The position numbers were made by a program, and so were the translations under genes. From Hydrogenophaga sp. NFH-34 (GTDB taxonomy: Bacteria; Pseudomonadota; Gammaproteobacteria; Burkholderiales; Burkholderiaceae_C): 64,000 bases of DNA. The DNA lies in NCBI RefSeq assembly GCF_021401345.1, contig NZ_JACBGE010000015.1, positions 78,249-142,248 on the forward strand. Direction: 5' to 3'. The stretch's first letter is position 1, and each line of letters opens with the position of its first letter. Shown here piece by piece: positions 18,738 to 28,514 of this stretch. Below the pieces are notes generated by a model. That model was given only the letters and a program-made list of their open reading frames with translations. It was not told the origin of the DNA and searched no databases.

Positions 18738-21377
18738 ATGTCTCTGTTTTCCTTGCGCTCCAGAAACGGCGCACCCTCTGATCATTTACCTGCCGTGAAC
18801 TCGCCCGCTGCCCCCAAAGCCTCTCCGTCCCATCCGCTGGATGCCGTCACCGGTGGTGCCTTTTCTGCGCCGACCTCGGGAGAGCGTGCCGCCCGGCTGC
18901 GCGAGTGGCTGGCCACGGACCCCGATCTGGAGGTGATGAACGAGGTGTTCAAAGAGATGTCGCACCGCGACCGGGGGGCGGCCAAGCCACTGAAGGAAAA
19001 ACTGGACGAGCTCAAGCGGCAGAAGGCGCAGGAGCACATCGCCGCCGAATGGGCGCAAAAAGCACAGTCGCTGCTCGACCATCCGCGCATGAACCTGGCC
19101 GACGCCATGGCCTGGCAGCGTGATGCTGCGCGGGCAGGGGCGCCGCTGTCGCGCGAACCGTTGGTGGGGCTGAAACAGGCTTTGGCCGAGCGCATCAAGG
19201 CGGTGGAAGACTTGCAGCACCGCGTGCAGGTCGAACGCGAGGCCGCTGTGCTCTTGGCCCAGCGCATCGAGGTACTCTCCACCAAACCTTGGCGCGAAGC
19301 GCAGCAGGTGGTGGAGGCTTTGCGTGCCGATGTCTCGGCGTGGCAGCAGCAGGTACAGGCATTGCCAACGGATGCGCACTGGGCCAGCGTCGAGACCAAG
19401 TTCCCTCCCATGCTGGAAGCCTCGCGCAGCCAGCTGCAGTTGGTGTGGGATGCTTTCGAGGCTGCGCTGGCGCAAGCCGTGGCGGCCGACGCCGATCCGC
19501 AAGCCCCCTTGCCCGCCGTGCCGGTGTGGGCGGATGAACTGCGTGTGGCACGCGGCGAGTCCGTGGTCGTTGCCGATGAGCGGGTTGCGCAGGATGCCCA
19601 GGTGGCGACGGAGCGCCAGGCCCAGGCTGAAGCCGAGGTGACCAAGGCCCTGACCCAGTTGGAGCGCGAACTGGCAGAAGGCCACGGCAAGGCCACTCCC
19701 AAAGTCGCCGCCGAGGCGCGGGGCCTGCTCAAGAGCCATGGGCGCCTGATCAGCCCGGCCCTTGAGGCCCGGGCGCAGGCATTGCTGGCGCAGGCTGGCG
19801 AACTCGAAGGCTGGCAGCGCTGGCGCGCCGACCAGTTGCGCGAAGAGCTGGTGGCCAAGGCGGAGGGGCTGCTCAAGGCGCCTGAGGGTCAGCGTCTGGG
19901 CGGCCGCAAGATGCAGGAAACGCTGCGTGGCCTGCGGGAGCAATGGAAGACCACCGATCAGGGCGGGGCCGCCAACCATGCTCTGTGGAAACGTTTCGAT
20001 ACCGCTTGCACCGAGGCGCACAAGGTGGTGGAGGCGTGGCTGTTGCAGGTGCGCCAGCAGGCGGACGCCAGCAAAGCCCAGCGGCAGGCCTTGATGGACG
20101 AGGTGCGTGCCTGGACCCAGGCCCATGCGCAGGATGAAGACTGGAAGCGCCAGGTGCGCGAGTTGCATGCCTTCGCCGAGCGCTGGCGCGAAGCTGGCCA
20201 TCTGAGCGAGAAGGCGTTTGCCGATATCCAGCCGCAGTGGAAGACCGTCATGCACGAGGCCCACGCGCGCCTGGAGGCGGCGCAGGCGGCGAGTCTGGAG
20301 CGACGCCGGGCCCTCATCGACGAGGCGGTTGCGCTGGGTGCCGCGCCGATGTTGCGCATCGATGCGGTCAAGGTCTTGCAACAGCGCTGGCAGGCCGAGG
20401 CGCAGGCGGTGCCACTGGACCGCAAGCAGGAGCAGAAGCTGTGGGACGCGTTCCGCAAACCCATCGACGAAGCCTTTGCCCGCAAAAGCAGCGAACGCGA
20501 GAAGGTGGCGGCGGCGGTCAGCGCCCACGATCAGCGGGTTCTGGAGGCGGCCAAGGCGCTGGAAGCTGCGGCAAACGCGGGTGATGCCCAGCGCATCCGG
20601 GAAGCGCAACAGGCGCTGGAACAGGCCTTGAAGGGCCAGGCCGAGGCGGCGGCTGCCGCCCCGGCAGGTGCCGACGCCGCCGTGTCTGCCGGTGCGTCCG
20701 AAGCTTCGGAGGACACGCCGGCTGCGGTCGCCCCGTCGCAGCCGGCCCGCAAACTCGTGGCCATGCGCGGTGATGACCGTCCCGGCATGAAGAAGGCCGA
20801 ACCGGCGGCGCGCGACGAGCGCCGGCCTGGCCGCGATCACCGGGGCGCGCGCGATGGTGGGCGGGCCCCGCGCGACGACGCCGGCTGGGCGCGCGCGCCT
20901 CGCGAGGCGCGGGGGCCGCGACTGGGCGATACGGCCTTCCGGGCCCAGCGTCAGGCGCAGGAACAGGCCGAACTGGCGCTGCGCAAGCTGGCGGCGCAGG
21001 CGCACGGCGAGGTGCTGACTCAGGTGCTTGGCGCCTGGGAGCACCGCGATGCCGAGGCGCTGCCTCCCGCGCAGGCCCTGGGCTCCCGGGTCCAGGCGTC
21101 GACGCGCTCGGCTTGGGCGCAGGCCATCGGCAAGGCGGCCGCCTCGGGTGAGGGGGCTGAAGCGTTGTTGCGTCTGGAAATGGCCGCTGAGGTGCCGACG
21201 CCCGCCGAACACATCGGAGCCCGTCGCCAGTTGCAGTTGCAACTGCTGACCCGGCGCAATGAGCCGGGCCCCGCTGACACCTGGCCGCAGGATGTTGCCC
21301 GTGTGCTGTCATCGGCGCACGAAGGTACCGCCGCCAAGCGCCTGCAGGCCGCTCTCAAGGTGTTGCTGCGGCGCTGA
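18738..21377 (+). CDS. DUF349 domain-containing coiled-coil protein
   Basis: 879 residues from the ATG at 18738 (MSLFSLRSRNG); the open frame extends further upstream but runs through the RNA candidate and terminator. It is mostly alpha-helical and charged, rich in Ala/Gln/Glu/Arg, with several DUF349-like blocks (for example LRGLREQWKTTDQGGAANHALWKRFDTAC and LIDEAVALGAAPML ... LQQRWQAEAQAVPLDRKQEQKLWDAFRKPIDEAF, written here in part). A low-complexity Arg/Asp/Ala-rich linker follows at about residues 680-735, then a helical C-terminus. DUF349 proteins in other bacteria have been linked to nucleotide/stress physiology, but no firm function is assigned here. Its 3' end overlaps mtfA on the other strand by 23 bp. 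Confidence 0.85.
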   Translation: MSLFSLRSRNGAPSDHLPAVNSPAAPKASPSHPLDAVTGGAFSAPTSGERAARLREWLATDPDLEVMNEVFKEMSHRDRGAAKPLKEKLDELKRQKAQEHIAAEWAQKAQSLLDHPRMNLADAMAWQRDAARAGAPLSREPLVGLKQALAERIKAVEDLQHRVQVEREAAVLLAQRIEVLSTKPWREAQQVVEALRADVSAWQQQVQALPTDAHWASVETKFPPMLEASRSQLQLVWDAFEAALAQAVAADADPQAPLPAVPVWADELRVARGESVVVADERVAQDAQVATERQAQAEAEVTKALTQLERELAEGHGKATPKVAAEARGLLKSHGRLISPALEARAQALLAQAGELEGWQRWRADQLREELVAKAEGLLKAPEGQRLGGRKMQETLRGLREQWKTTDQGGAANHALWKRFDTACTEAHKVVEAWLLQVRQQADASKAQRQALMDEVRAWTQAHAQDEDWKRQVRELHAFAERWREAGHLSEKAFADIQPQWKTVMHEAHARLEAAQAASLERRRALIDEAVALGAAPMLRIDAVKVLQQRWQAEAQAVPLDRKQEQKLWDAFRKPIDEAFARKSSEREKVAAAVSAHDQRVLEAAKALEAAANAGDAQRIREAQQALEQALKGQAEAAAAAPAGADAAVSAGASEASEDTPAAVAPSQPARKLVAMRGDDRPGMKKAEPAARDERRPGRDHRGARDGGRAPRDDAGWARAPREARGPRLGDTAFRAQRQAQEQAELALRKLAAQAHGEVLTQVLGAWEHRDAEALPPAQALGSRVQASTRSAWAQAIGKAAASGEGAEALLRLEMAAEVPTPAEHIGARRQLQLQLLTRRNEPGPADTWPQDVARVLSSAHEGTAAKRLQAALKVLLRR

Positions 21378-22239
21378 AGCGGAAGAAACCGTCGTAGAGT
21401 TCCTGCAGGGGCGGAAACTCTGCAGTGAAGCGCTCACGGTTCACGAAATAGGCTTCGCTGGTCACGGCGAAGAACTCCGCCGGGTCCTGCGCCGCGTACG
21501 CGTCGAGCCAGGGGCGCTCGCCGCCGAAACGCTCGGCCAGGGCAACGGCCTCCCGGAATTCGGCATAGGCCTTCTGCATCGTGGTCCGCCAGCGCTGGCG
21601 GGCGGCGGTGTCGGAAGGACTGTCCAGAAACCCCTTGAACAGTGGCGGTGCCCCGTCGGGGTGCTGTCCACGGGGCATGGCCCGCATGTCCATCTTGTGC
21701 ACGAACTCGTGGATCACCACATTCGTGCCGTGGGCGGCCACGGTCGGTGCTTCGGCCACGGCCGTCCAGGCCAGCATCACCGGGCCGCGGTCCATGGCTT
21801 CACCCGCCAGGGCCTCCTGATAACGGTGCACCACGCCAGCCCCATCGGTCACTTCGCGGCGCGCCAGGGCTGCGCCCGGCTGGACCACGATGCCGACGAA
21901 ATCGTCGTACCAGTCAAGCGCTTGCAAAGGGTGCGCCAGTGGCTGGCCATCGGGGCGGACCACATGCAGCAGCGGCAGACAGGCCTGGGCCGCGATGGCC
22001 AGGGCCATGGCGTCATTGACCACCAGGCCATGGGCGCCGTGGAACTCTTTTTCTTGCAGGAATTGCCCGCTCAGCAGGCGCAGGCGGGTCTGGTCGTCGG
22101 CCGGCAGCGCCGCCAAAAAGGGGTGTGTGCCCAGGGTGTGGCGCCAGAACCGATCGGCAATGGGCGGGGCCGGGCGGATGCGGCGTGGCAACCAGGATTG
22201 GAGGGCGCGCCACAGGGGCTGCAGAGGGGAAGGGGGCAT
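21355..22239 (-). CDS. mtfA: MtfA-type zinc metallopeptidase (peptidase family M90)
   Basis: 294 residues. The zinc-binding HExxH is present as VIHEFVHKMD with a downstream Glu in DPAEFFAVTSEAYF, the MtfA/DgsA anti-repressor pattern. The family opening is also visible: FLAALPADDQTRLRLLSGQFLQEKEF. In E. coli MtfA sequesters the Mlc repressor and has peptidase activity. No Mlc or PTS gene is in this window, so the role here is open. It is the last gene of the minus-strand operon behind lpxH (30 bp gap) and overlaps the DUF349 gene tail to tail. Confidence 0.92.
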   Translation of the reverse strand: MPPSPLQPLWRALQSWLPRRIRPAPPIADRFWRHTLGTHPFLAALPADDQTRLRLLSGQFLQEKEFHGAHGLVVNDAMALAIAAQACLPLLHVVRPDGQPLAHPLQALDWYDDFVGIVVQPGAALARREVTDGAGVVHRYQEALAGEAMDRGPVMLAWTAVAEAPTVAAHGTNVVIHEFVHKMDMRAMPRGQHPDGAPPLFKGFLDSPSDTAARQRWRTTMQKAYAEFREAVALAERFGGERPWLDAYAAQDPAEFFAVTSEAYFVNRERFTAEFPPLQELYDGFFRFSAAATP

Positions 22240-22269
22240 GGCGCGCAGATGGTGGCGGAGGGGCCGGAT

Positions 22270-23079
22270 TCAACCGCCGTCGGGAAAGAGGGGCAGGCGC
22301 TGCACGCTGTCAGCGCGCAGTCGCAGCACTTCGGCACGGGGTGTGTGTGCGCCGGCATCCCAGTCGCTGAGCACCCATCTTTCGCAGCCGCCGCCGAGGT
22401 CGTGGCGAGCGGGGCGGTGTGTGTGGCCATGGATCAGGTGCCGGGATCCGGCGGCGGCCAGCCATTCCCGCGCGGTGGCGCTATCCACGTCGGCCCAGAG
22501 GGCGGCATCAAGCCCGTGTTCGCGTTTGCGGGCCTCGCTGCGTGCGCGCAGGTCGCGCGCGAAGGCTTCGCGATCAGCCAGGGGGCGGACCAGAAATGCT
22601 GTCTGCCAGCGGGCGCTGCGCACCTCGGCACGGAAACGCTGGTAGTCGTGGTCATCGATGCACAGCGCATCACCATGGCTCAGCAGCCAGGGCTGACCGG
22701 CCCATTCGAGCCGGGTCGGGTCTGCCAGGCCGGTCATGCCGCAAGCTTCCAGGCCGGCAGTGCCCAGCAGGAAGTCGCGGTTGCCCGCCATGAAAAAGAC
22801 CGGGGTGTGTGCCGCAAAGGCGCTGAGCCGATGGGCGCAGTCCTGGAGGAAAGCCCGTTCGCCTTCCGGCGGGGCCGTCAAGGCATCGTCACCGACCCAG
22901 ACCTCGAACAGGTCGCCCAGGATAAAAAGCGCGTCGCCACGCTGATCGGCGGGGGTGTCGAGGTAGCGGCAGAAGGCGGCGAAGGTGGCCGGGTCGGCCG
23001 CATGCAGATGCAGGTCGGCGATGAAATCGACCGCCTGCCAGTGCGCAGGGGCGCGCCACTGGTTCAGGCGGTCGTTCAT
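22270..23079 (-). CDS. lpxH: UDP-2,3-diacylglucosamine diphosphatase
   Basis: 269-residue calcineurin-like phosphoesterase that makes lipid X in lipid A synthesis, peripheral to the inner membrane. The metal-binding signatures are in order: FIADLHLH (D-x-H), ILGDLFEVWVGDD, FFMAGNRDFLLG, LSHGDALCIDD and LIHGHTHRPARHDL. The length is slightly above the usual 240 residues. It lies 25 bp behind ppiB, an arrangement (ppiB-lpxH) shared with many proteobacteria. Confidence 0.95.
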   Translation of the reverse strand: MNDRLNQWRAPAHWQAVDFIADLHLHAADPATFAAFCRYLDTPADQRGDALFILGDLFEVWVGDDALTAPPEGERAFLQDCAHRLSAFAAHTPVFFMAGNRDFLLGTAGLEACGMTGLADPTRLEWAGQPWLLSHGDALCIDDHDYQRFRAEVRSARWQTAFLVRPLADREAFARDLRARSEARKREHGLDAALWADVDSATAREWLAAAGSRHLIHGHTHRPARHDLGGGCERWVLSDWDAGAHTPRAEVLRLRADSVQRLPLFPDGG

Positions 23080-23104
23080 GGAAAGGCTGGGGGCGTGGTG
23101 CTGA

Positions 23105-23611
23105 TCAGAGCGCCACAGCCTTTTCGATCACCACGTCTTCCTTGGGCACGTCGTCGTGGAAACCGCGCCGACCCGTGCTCAGGCCTTCGATTTGCTTGAC
23201 GATGTCAGTGCCGCCAGTGACCTTGCCGAAGACGGCGTAGCCCCACCCCTGGGCGCTGGGCGCCGTGTGGTTGAGGAAACCGTTGTTGGCCACGTTGATG
23301 AAGAACTGCGCCGTTGCCGAGTGCGGATCGCTGGTGCGGGCCATGGCGATGGTGTAGAGGTCGTTCTTCAGGCCGTTGTTGGCTTCGTTGTTGATGGGCT
23401 TGTCGGTACCCTTCTGGTTCATGCCGGGCTCGAAGCCGCCGCCCTGGATCATGAAGCCGGGGATCACACGGTGGAAGATCGTGTTGTTGTAGTGGCCCTT
23501 GTTCACATAGGACAGAAAGTTCTCGGTGGACAGGGGCGCCTTTTCAGCGTCCAGTTCCAGCGTGATCACGCCTTTGCCGGCGATGTGCAGTTCGACTTGC
23601 GGATTGGCCAT
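23105..23611 (-). CDS. ppiB: Cytoplasmic peptidyl-prolyl cis-trans isomerase (cyclophilin)
   Basis: 168-residue cyclophilin without a signal peptide: [20 protein letters not shown], then [29 protein letters not shown], the catalytic FHRVI..FMIQGG core, and [17 protein letters not shown]. It catalyses proline isomerisation in folding proteins. It starts 2 bp after ppiA stops, so the two cyclophilins are adjacent and co-transcribed: one exported, one cytoplasmic. Confidence 0.96.
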   Translation of the reverse strand: MANPQVELHIAGKGVITLELDAEKAPLSTENFLSYVNKGHYNNTIFHRVIPGFMIQGGGFEPGMNQKGTDKPINNEANNGLKNDLYTIAMARTSDPHSATAQFFINVANNGFLNHTAPSAQGWGYAVFGKVTGGTDIVKQIEGLSTGRRGFHDDVPKEDVVIEKAVAL

Positions 23612-23613
23612 GT

Positions 23614-24303
23614 TCAGTTCTCCAGGGTGGCTTTGAGGATGGTGACGGTGGTCTTGGGCACGTCGGTCGGGAACGGGCCGCCCGCGCCCGTGGGCACGTC
23701 CTTGATCTTGTTGACCACATCCATGCCGGCAATGACCTTGCCGAACACGGTATAGCCGAACAGTTGCCCGGCACCCAGGAGGCGTGCGCGGGGCACGTTC
23801 TGGTAGACCTGCCCGCCGTATTCGAAACGCGGCACCGGGTCGCCAGGAGGGATCGGTGTCGGGTCGAGGAAGGGATTGTCCTTCACATTGATGAAAAACT
23901 GGGCCGACGCGGAATGCGGGTCGTTGGTGCGCGCCATCGCCAGGGTGCCGACCACGTTGCGGGGGCCGCCTTTTTCCAGCGCAGCCTGGCCTTCATGGGT
24001 GATGGGCGCGCGCGTGGGTTTCTGCCGGAATTGGGCGTCAAAACCGCCGCCCTGGATCATGAAATTACCGATGACGCGGTGGAAGATCGTGCCGTCATAG
24101 TGCTTGTCACGCACGTACTGCAGGAAGTTCTCAACGGTCTTGGGGGCTTTGTCCGGATAGAGCTCGACGACGATGTCGCCAAGGTTCGTGCTGATGCGGA
24201 CTTTGGGGTGGGCCGGTTGCGCGAGTCCCGGCAGACTGTGCGCCAAGAGCACAACGCCCGCCGACAGCACCATCAGGTACCGGCGGATGGGGGAGAAAAC
24301 CAT
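23614..24303 (-). CDS. ppiA: Periplasmic peptidyl-prolyl cis-trans isomerase (cyclophilin)
   Basis: 229-residue cyclophilin with an N-terminal signal peptide ([20 protein letters not shown], cleavage near GLAQP), so it is exported. The core repeats the cyclophilin signature [20 protein letters not shown] and [16 protein letters not shown]; an insertion around [21 protein letters not shown] distinguishes it from ppiB. The ATG at 24303 overlaps the stop of the L,D-transpeptidase gene (TGATG); a longer upstream start is possible but would reach into that gene. Confidence 0.94.
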   Translation of the reverse strand: MVFSPIRRYLMVLSAGVVLLAHSLPGLAQPAHPKVRISTNLGDIVVELYPDKAPKTVENFLQYVRDKHYDGTIFHRVIGNFMIQGGGFDAQFRQKPTRAPITHEGQAALEKGGPRNVVGTLAMARTNDPHSASAQFFINVKDNPFLDPTPIPPGDPVPRFEYGGQVYQNVPRARLLGAGQLFGYTVFGKVIAGMDVVNKIKDVPTGAGGPFPTDVPKTTVTILKATLEN

Positions 24304-25790
24304 CAGATGTTTCCTTCGTAGAAGATTTTCCACTGGCCGTTTTCGTGTGACCAGTACTGGCGGCGCGTTGTCCCTCGACCTTGGCCGGCAGGCACTTCGC
24401 CGAAGGTCACCACCATGGTGTCATCGCTGTCGCGCCAGCGCAGCAGGGAAATGTCGCGCAAGGACAGCTCTCGGGAGCCTGTCGCCTGGACTTCTTTTTC
24501 CACCCGGGGCCACCACTGGGCGAGATCACGGCCCTGGCTCTGAAAGCGTTCGGAATAGAAGGTCTTGAGTTGCTCGATCTGGCCGCGGCTCTTGGTCTGG
24601 CGCCAGGCCTCCAGGGCCGATTCGAACTGGGTGCGATCGGTGTCGAGGGCATCGGGACGGACCCATTGCAGTTCGGACGCGATCACCACCGGCGTGGTTC
24701 GGATTTGCACCGTCGACAGAATGTGGGTGAAATCGGCGTTGGACACCACCACGCAACCTTCGGATGCCAGCGGCGCGCGGGCGTACTGTTCGCTGGGGGT
24801 GCCGTGCAGCCAGATGCCGCTGCCGGTCTTGCCCCGTTGCAGGTCGAGCGCATTGGGGTAGTTGAGGGGCAAGGCCCCCACGCCGTACAGATCGGGCAAC
24901 GACTTGGGGTTCAGCGTGCTGGTGATGTAGTACACCCCCAGAGGCGTCCTCAGATCGCCTTCGAATTGCTTTTCGACGCCCCCCGTGCCGACCGAGATGT
25001 AGTAGTCTGCCACCAACTTGAGGCGGGCCTGGGCTGGTTTGCCGTTGCTGGCCGGCGGGCTTGTGTTCTCGAACAGGTACAAGCGCGAGCGCGAAGCATC
25101 AACCGCAATCGCATGGCGGCTTTGCGGCGACAAGGCCAGGAACTGTGCCGGGATGCTGCCCTCCGGTGGGCGTTCGGTGAGGGCGAGCAGGCGCCGTCGC
25201 GACTCTTCCCGCAGGATGCTGAGCTGTTGCGCAGCCAGTTGTGCTTTGGTGTCGGGCACATCGCCCAGTTGCCTGACCGGCCGCGCATGCACGCTGAGCA
25301 GGTCACCAAGCACCAACTGGGCCAGTTGGAAGTTGGGGTGGTCGCGAACCAGGGACTCGGCCTCTGCGAGCGCGGTGCGGTGATCACCCTGGCCAATCAA
25401 CTGGTAGATATGAATGAGCCTGGCTTCCCCGCGACCCAGTGTGGTGCTGATCTGCTGCTGCAGCGGAGCCGACAAAGGGGTTCTGAGCAAACCGCCGCGC
25501 ACGGCGGGCGTGGGTGCGCTGCCGTCCGACACCGCGGCCTGGACTTTGGCCAGGGCATTGTCCAGGAGGGAACCGGTGTCCGTGGCGGGAGGGGCCGTTG
25601 CTCCGCCTTCAGCGCGGTTGGCCAGAAAGAGGTACGCAGCTACACCGCCCGCGGCCAGCAGGCCGAGCAATGCAGCACCCCATGCGCGGAGGTTCCAAGT
25701 TCGACGGCGAGAGCCAGGACGCCACTCGCGCCCAGCAAAGCCCGGGGCAATCTGGGCGTGGCCGCGTTGAAAGAACCGGGGGCCGGCCAT
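24303..25790 (-). CDS. L,D-transpeptidase (YkuD domain) with C-terminal NTF2-like domain
   Basis: 495 residues. A single transmembrane anchor at about 35-57 ([20 protein letters not shown]), then a periplasmic helical region and a YkuD domain at about 230-365. The catalytic signature is split as IWLHGTPSE and [10 protein letters not shown] with the nucleophile Cys, as in L,D-transpeptidases that form 3-3 peptidoglycan cross-links or attach lipoproteins. The last 110 residues look like a SnoaL/NTF2-like domain ([18 protein letters not shown] ... WKIFYEGNI), also found at the end of its neighbour. Its ATG overlaps the stop of the TPR gene (ATGA). Confidence 0.92.
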   Translation of the reverse strand: MAGPRFFQRGHAQIAPGFAGREWRPGSRRRTWNLRAWGAALLGLLAAGGVAAYLFLANRAEGGATAPPATDTGSLLDNALAKVQAAVSDGSAPTPAVRGGLLRTPLSAPLQQQISTTLGRGEARLIHIYQLIGQGDHRTALAEAESLVRDHPNFQLAQLVLGDLLSVHARPVRQLGDVPDTKAQLAAQQLSILREESRRRLLALTERPPEGSIPAQFLALSPQSRHAIAVDASRSRLYLFENTSPPASNGKPAQARLKLVADYYISVGTGGVEKQFEGDLRTPLGVYYITSTLNPKSLPDLYGVGALPLNYPNALDLQRGKTGSGIWLHGTPSEQYARAPLASEGCVVVSNADFTHILSTVQIRTTPVVIASELQWVRPDALDTDRTQFESALEAWRQTKSRGQIEQLKTFYSERFQSQGRDLAQWWPRVEKEVQATGSRELSLRDISLLRWRDSDDTMVVTFGEVPAGQGRGTTRRQYWSHENGQWKIFYEGNI

Positions 25791-26848
25791 CAGGAACCGG
25801 TGGATTCGCGCAGGATCAGCCAGCGGTTGCCGCTTTTGACCATTTCCAGTGTCTTGCGGCTGGACACATTGGTGGCGTCGGAGCGGTAGGTCTGGTGGAA
25901 ACGTGCCGTGGCGCGATCGCCGTTGACGTTCACGTCCAGATCGTTGATGCCCACTTCGATGCGGGAGCGGGGAACGATGCGCGAGCGGCGCTCACTTTCC
26001 CAGTCTTTGCGGGACTGGCCACCAGTGGGCGTGAAGTTGGGAGCGTAGGCGCCCAGGTAACCGGACATGTTCTTGTTGGACCAGGCCTTGGCCCAGGCTT
26101 CCACGGCGGCTTCAACATCGCCCTGTGCGCCGGGGGTGGGTGCAGCGGGCACCGGCGCTGGTGTGGGCGGTGCGGCAGGTGCGGCCGCTACGGGCGCCGG
26201 AGCTGCTGCGGGCGTGGCCGGCTTGGCCGCCGCTTGCTGGCTCGCCGGTGCGGCAGCAGCCGGTTTGACGCCCTTGGCATCGGCCGCAAACAGCGTGCGA
26301 ATGAGGTTCAGCTTGGGCGAGACGGCGGTGTTGTTCGAGTCGAGTTGCAGCGCCTTGCTGTACGCCTGGCTGGCCAGTTTGGCGTACACATCACCCAGGT
26401 TTTCGTGCGCCGTGGCGTAGCTCGGGTTGGTGCGGATGGCCATTTCCAGTGCTGCACGCGCCTTGTCGAACTGGCTCTGGCCGGCGTACAGCACCGCGAG
26501 GTTGTTGTAGGGCTCGGGCAGTTCGGGGAAGTCCTGCGTCAGCTGGGTGAATGTGGTCACGGCGTCGGTCGTCTTGCCGGACTCGGTCTGGATGACGCCT
26601 TTCAGGAAGCGCATCTGGGGATCTTTGGGCTTGCCGGCCAGGTATTGGTCGACCTTGGTCAGGGCGTCACCGAGCTGCCCGGCCCGCACCAGTCGGTTGA
26701 CCTCGGCATAGTCGTCCGGCTGGGCCTGGGCGGTGGCGCACAGAAAGGCCGTGGCCACGGCGATGGCTGCTCGCTGCGCGGTGGTGCGCCAGGCCGCGCC
26801 GGCCAGAGGGGCAGAAGCGGAAAGGAGGGGGGTCGCTGGAGTGGTCAT
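25790..26848 (-). CDS. Exported TPR protein with C-terminal NTF2-like domain
   Basis: 352 residues from the ATG at 26848, which follows GAGG; a longer open frame upstream is unlikely. The protein has a signal peptide (AAIAVATAFLCATAQAQ), then tetratricopeptide repeats at about 45-165 (YNNLAVLYAGQSQFDKARAALEMAI, AHENLGDVYAKLASQAYSKAL), an Ala/Pro-rich linker at about 185-235 and an NTF2-like domain (AVEAWAKAWSNKNMSGYLGAY ... NRWLILRESTGS). It is the first gene of the operon with the L,D-transpeptidase, cyclophilins, lpxH and mtfA, so it probably acts in the periplasm, perhaps as a scaffold for cell-wall enzymes; that role is inference. Confidence 0.9.
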   Translation of the reverse strand: MTTPATPLLSASAPLAGAAWRTTAQRAAIAVATAFLCATAQAQPDDYAEVNRLVRAGQLGDALTKVDQYLAGKPKDPQMRFLKGVIQTESGKTTDAVTTFTQLTQDFPELPEPYNNLAVLYAGQSQFDKARAALEMAIRTNPSYATAHENLGDVYAKLASQAYSKALQLDSNNTAVSPKLNLIRTLFAADAKGVKPAAAAPASQQAAAKPATPAAAPAPVAAAPAAPPTPAPVPAAPTPGAQGDVEAAVEAWAKAWSNKNMSGYLGAYAPNFTPTGGQSRKDWESERRSRIVPRSRIEVGINDLDVNVNGDRATARFHQTYRSDATNVSSRKTLEMVKSGNRWLILRESTGS

Positions 26849-27013
26849 GGAGCCTCGTGTCAACGAATTGGGGTGGGCAAACGCAGACAATCTCGGGTTG
26901 AAGGAGGGCGCGCCGCGGTAGATGCCGCCGGGGCCTGCTGGATATACTGTTCCATTGTATCTGAGGGGTGTAGTGCCAATGGATGCAGTTCCCGCATTCT
27001 GAGCTCCGCATTC

Positions 27014-27113
27014 CCCGGCTTTCCGGGTCGAAGGTCCTGCCTTCGATGACACCACCGCTGATCCATCCCGCTTCCCGTTTCAGAACACCGCCATCGCCTG
27101 CGCTGATGGTGGT
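27014..27113 (+). promoter_or_regulatory. Structured leader of cysS (three hairpins)
   Basis: Consecutive stems on the plus strand: CCCGG/CCGGG (27014-27027), TCGAAGG/CCTTCGA (27028-27046, 5-nt loop) and ACCGCCATC/GATGGTGGT (27087-27113, one G-U pair). The last one ends 15 bp before the cysS ATG. TATACT at 26943-26948 could be the -10 box of a rightward promoter, giving a leader of about 170 nt. The divergent TPR gene begins at 26848. Nothing in it matches a known riboswitch. Confidence 0.35.
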
Positions 27114-27128
27114 TTGTCGGTCGTTTTC

Positions 27129-28514
27129 ATGTCTCTGCAAATTTACAACACGTTGACCCGCCGGATGGAGGTTTTCAGGCCTTTGGAGCCCGGCCATGTG
27201 CGCATGTATGTGTGCGGCATGACCGTTTATGACCTGTGCCACCTCGGCCACGCCCGTTCCATGCTGGCGTTCGACGTGGTGCAGCGTTGGCTCAAGGCCA
27301 GTGGCTATCGCGTGACCTATGTCCGCAATGTGACGGATATCGACGACAAAATCATCGCGCGCGCGCTCAAGAACGGCGAGACGATCACGGCCCTGACCGA
27401 CCGCATGATCGCGGCGCTGCACCAGGATGCCGATGCCCTGGGTGTCGAGCGACCGACCCACGAGCCGCGTGCCACCGCGTATGTGCCGCAGATGCTCGAC
27501 ATCGTGCGCCGCCTGGAAGACCGGGGCCTCGCCTACCGCAGCCCCCATGGCGACGTGAACTACGCGGTGCGCAAGTTTCCGGGGTATGGCAAGCTCTCGG
27601 GCAAATCGCTGGACGACCTGCGTGCCGGGGAACGTGTGGCCGTGGACGACGGCAAGCAGGATCCGCTGGACTTCGTGCTCTGGAAGGCCGCCAAACCCGA
27701 CGAGCCGGTGGAGGCCCAGTGGGACAGTCCCTACGGCAGCGGTCGACCCGGCTGGCACATCGAATGCTCGGCCATGAGCTGCCAGATGCTGGGCGAAAGT
27801 TTCGACATCCACGGTGGTGGAGCCGATTTGCAGTTTCCGCACCACGAGAACGAGATTGCCCAGAGCGAAGGTGCCACGGGTCAGCCACTGGCCCGTTTCT
27901 GGATGCACAACGGCTTCGTGCGGGTCGACAACGAGAAGATGTCCAAGAGCCTGGGCAACTTCTTCACCATCCGCGAAGTGCTGGAGAAATACGACGCCGA
28001 GACCGTGCGCTTCTTCGTGCTGCGCGCGCATTACCGCAGCGCGCTCAACTACAGCGACGCGCACCTCGATGACGCCCGGGCGGCGCTCAAGCGGCTGTAC
28101 ACGGCGCTGGCTGGTGCAGGCCCGGCGGTTGACGCCGCCATCGACTGGCAGCAGCCTTTGGCGGCCCGCTTCAAGGCGGCGATGGACGAGGATTTCGGCA
28201 CGCCCGAAGCGGTGGCGATGCTCTTCGACCTGGCGTCGGAAGTCAATCGCAGCAAGGCGCCCGAACTCGCCGGTTTGTTGCGTGCGCTGGGCGGGGTGCT
28301 GGGCTTGCTGCAACAGGACCCGGCCACCTACCTCCAGGCCGGCGGTGCGGGCGAAGGGTTGGATGAAGTGGCCATTGCCGGGCAGATTGCGGAGCGCGCC
28401 GCCGCCAAGGCTGCGAAGAATTTTGCCGAAGCCGATCGCATCCGCCAGGCGCTGCTGGTGCAAGGCATCGTGCTCAAAGATGGCCCCGCGGGCACCACCT
28501 GGGAGCGCCACTGA
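27129..28514 (+). CDS. cysS: Cysteinyl-tRNA synthetase
   Basis: 461-residue class I aminoacyl-tRNA synthetase. It shows the HIGH-type motif as [13 protein letters not shown] within [18 protein letters not shown], the KMSKS loop as [12 protein letters not shown], and zinc-binding residues around HIECSAMS and [12 protein letters not shown]. The C-terminal DALR-like part is complete. The start [12 protein letters not shown] is canonical; an ATG five codons further upstream is less likely. Its stop overlaps the start of the glycosylase gene. Confidence 0.97.
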   Translation: MSLQIYNTLTRRMEVFRPLEPGHVRMYVCGMTVYDLCHLGHARSMLAFDVVQRWLKASGYRVTYVRNVTDIDDKIIARALKNGETITALTDRMIAALHQDADALGVERPTHEPRATAYVPQMLDIVRRLEDRGLAYRSPHGDVNYAVRKFPGYGKLSGKSLDDLRAGERVAVDDGKQDPLDFVLWKAAKPDEPVEAQWDSPYGSGRPGWHIECSAMSCQMLGESFDIHGGGADLQFPHHENEIAQSEGATGQPLARFWMHNGFVRVDNEKMSKSLGNFFTIREVLEKYDAETVRFFVLRAHYRSALNYSDAHLDDARAALKRLYTALAGAGPAVDAAIDWQQPLAARFKAAMDEDFGTPEAVAMLFDLASEVNRSKAPELAGLLRALGGVLGLLQQDPATYLQAGGAGEGLDEVAIAGQIAERAAAKAAKNFAEADRIRQALLVQGIVLKDGPAGTTWERH

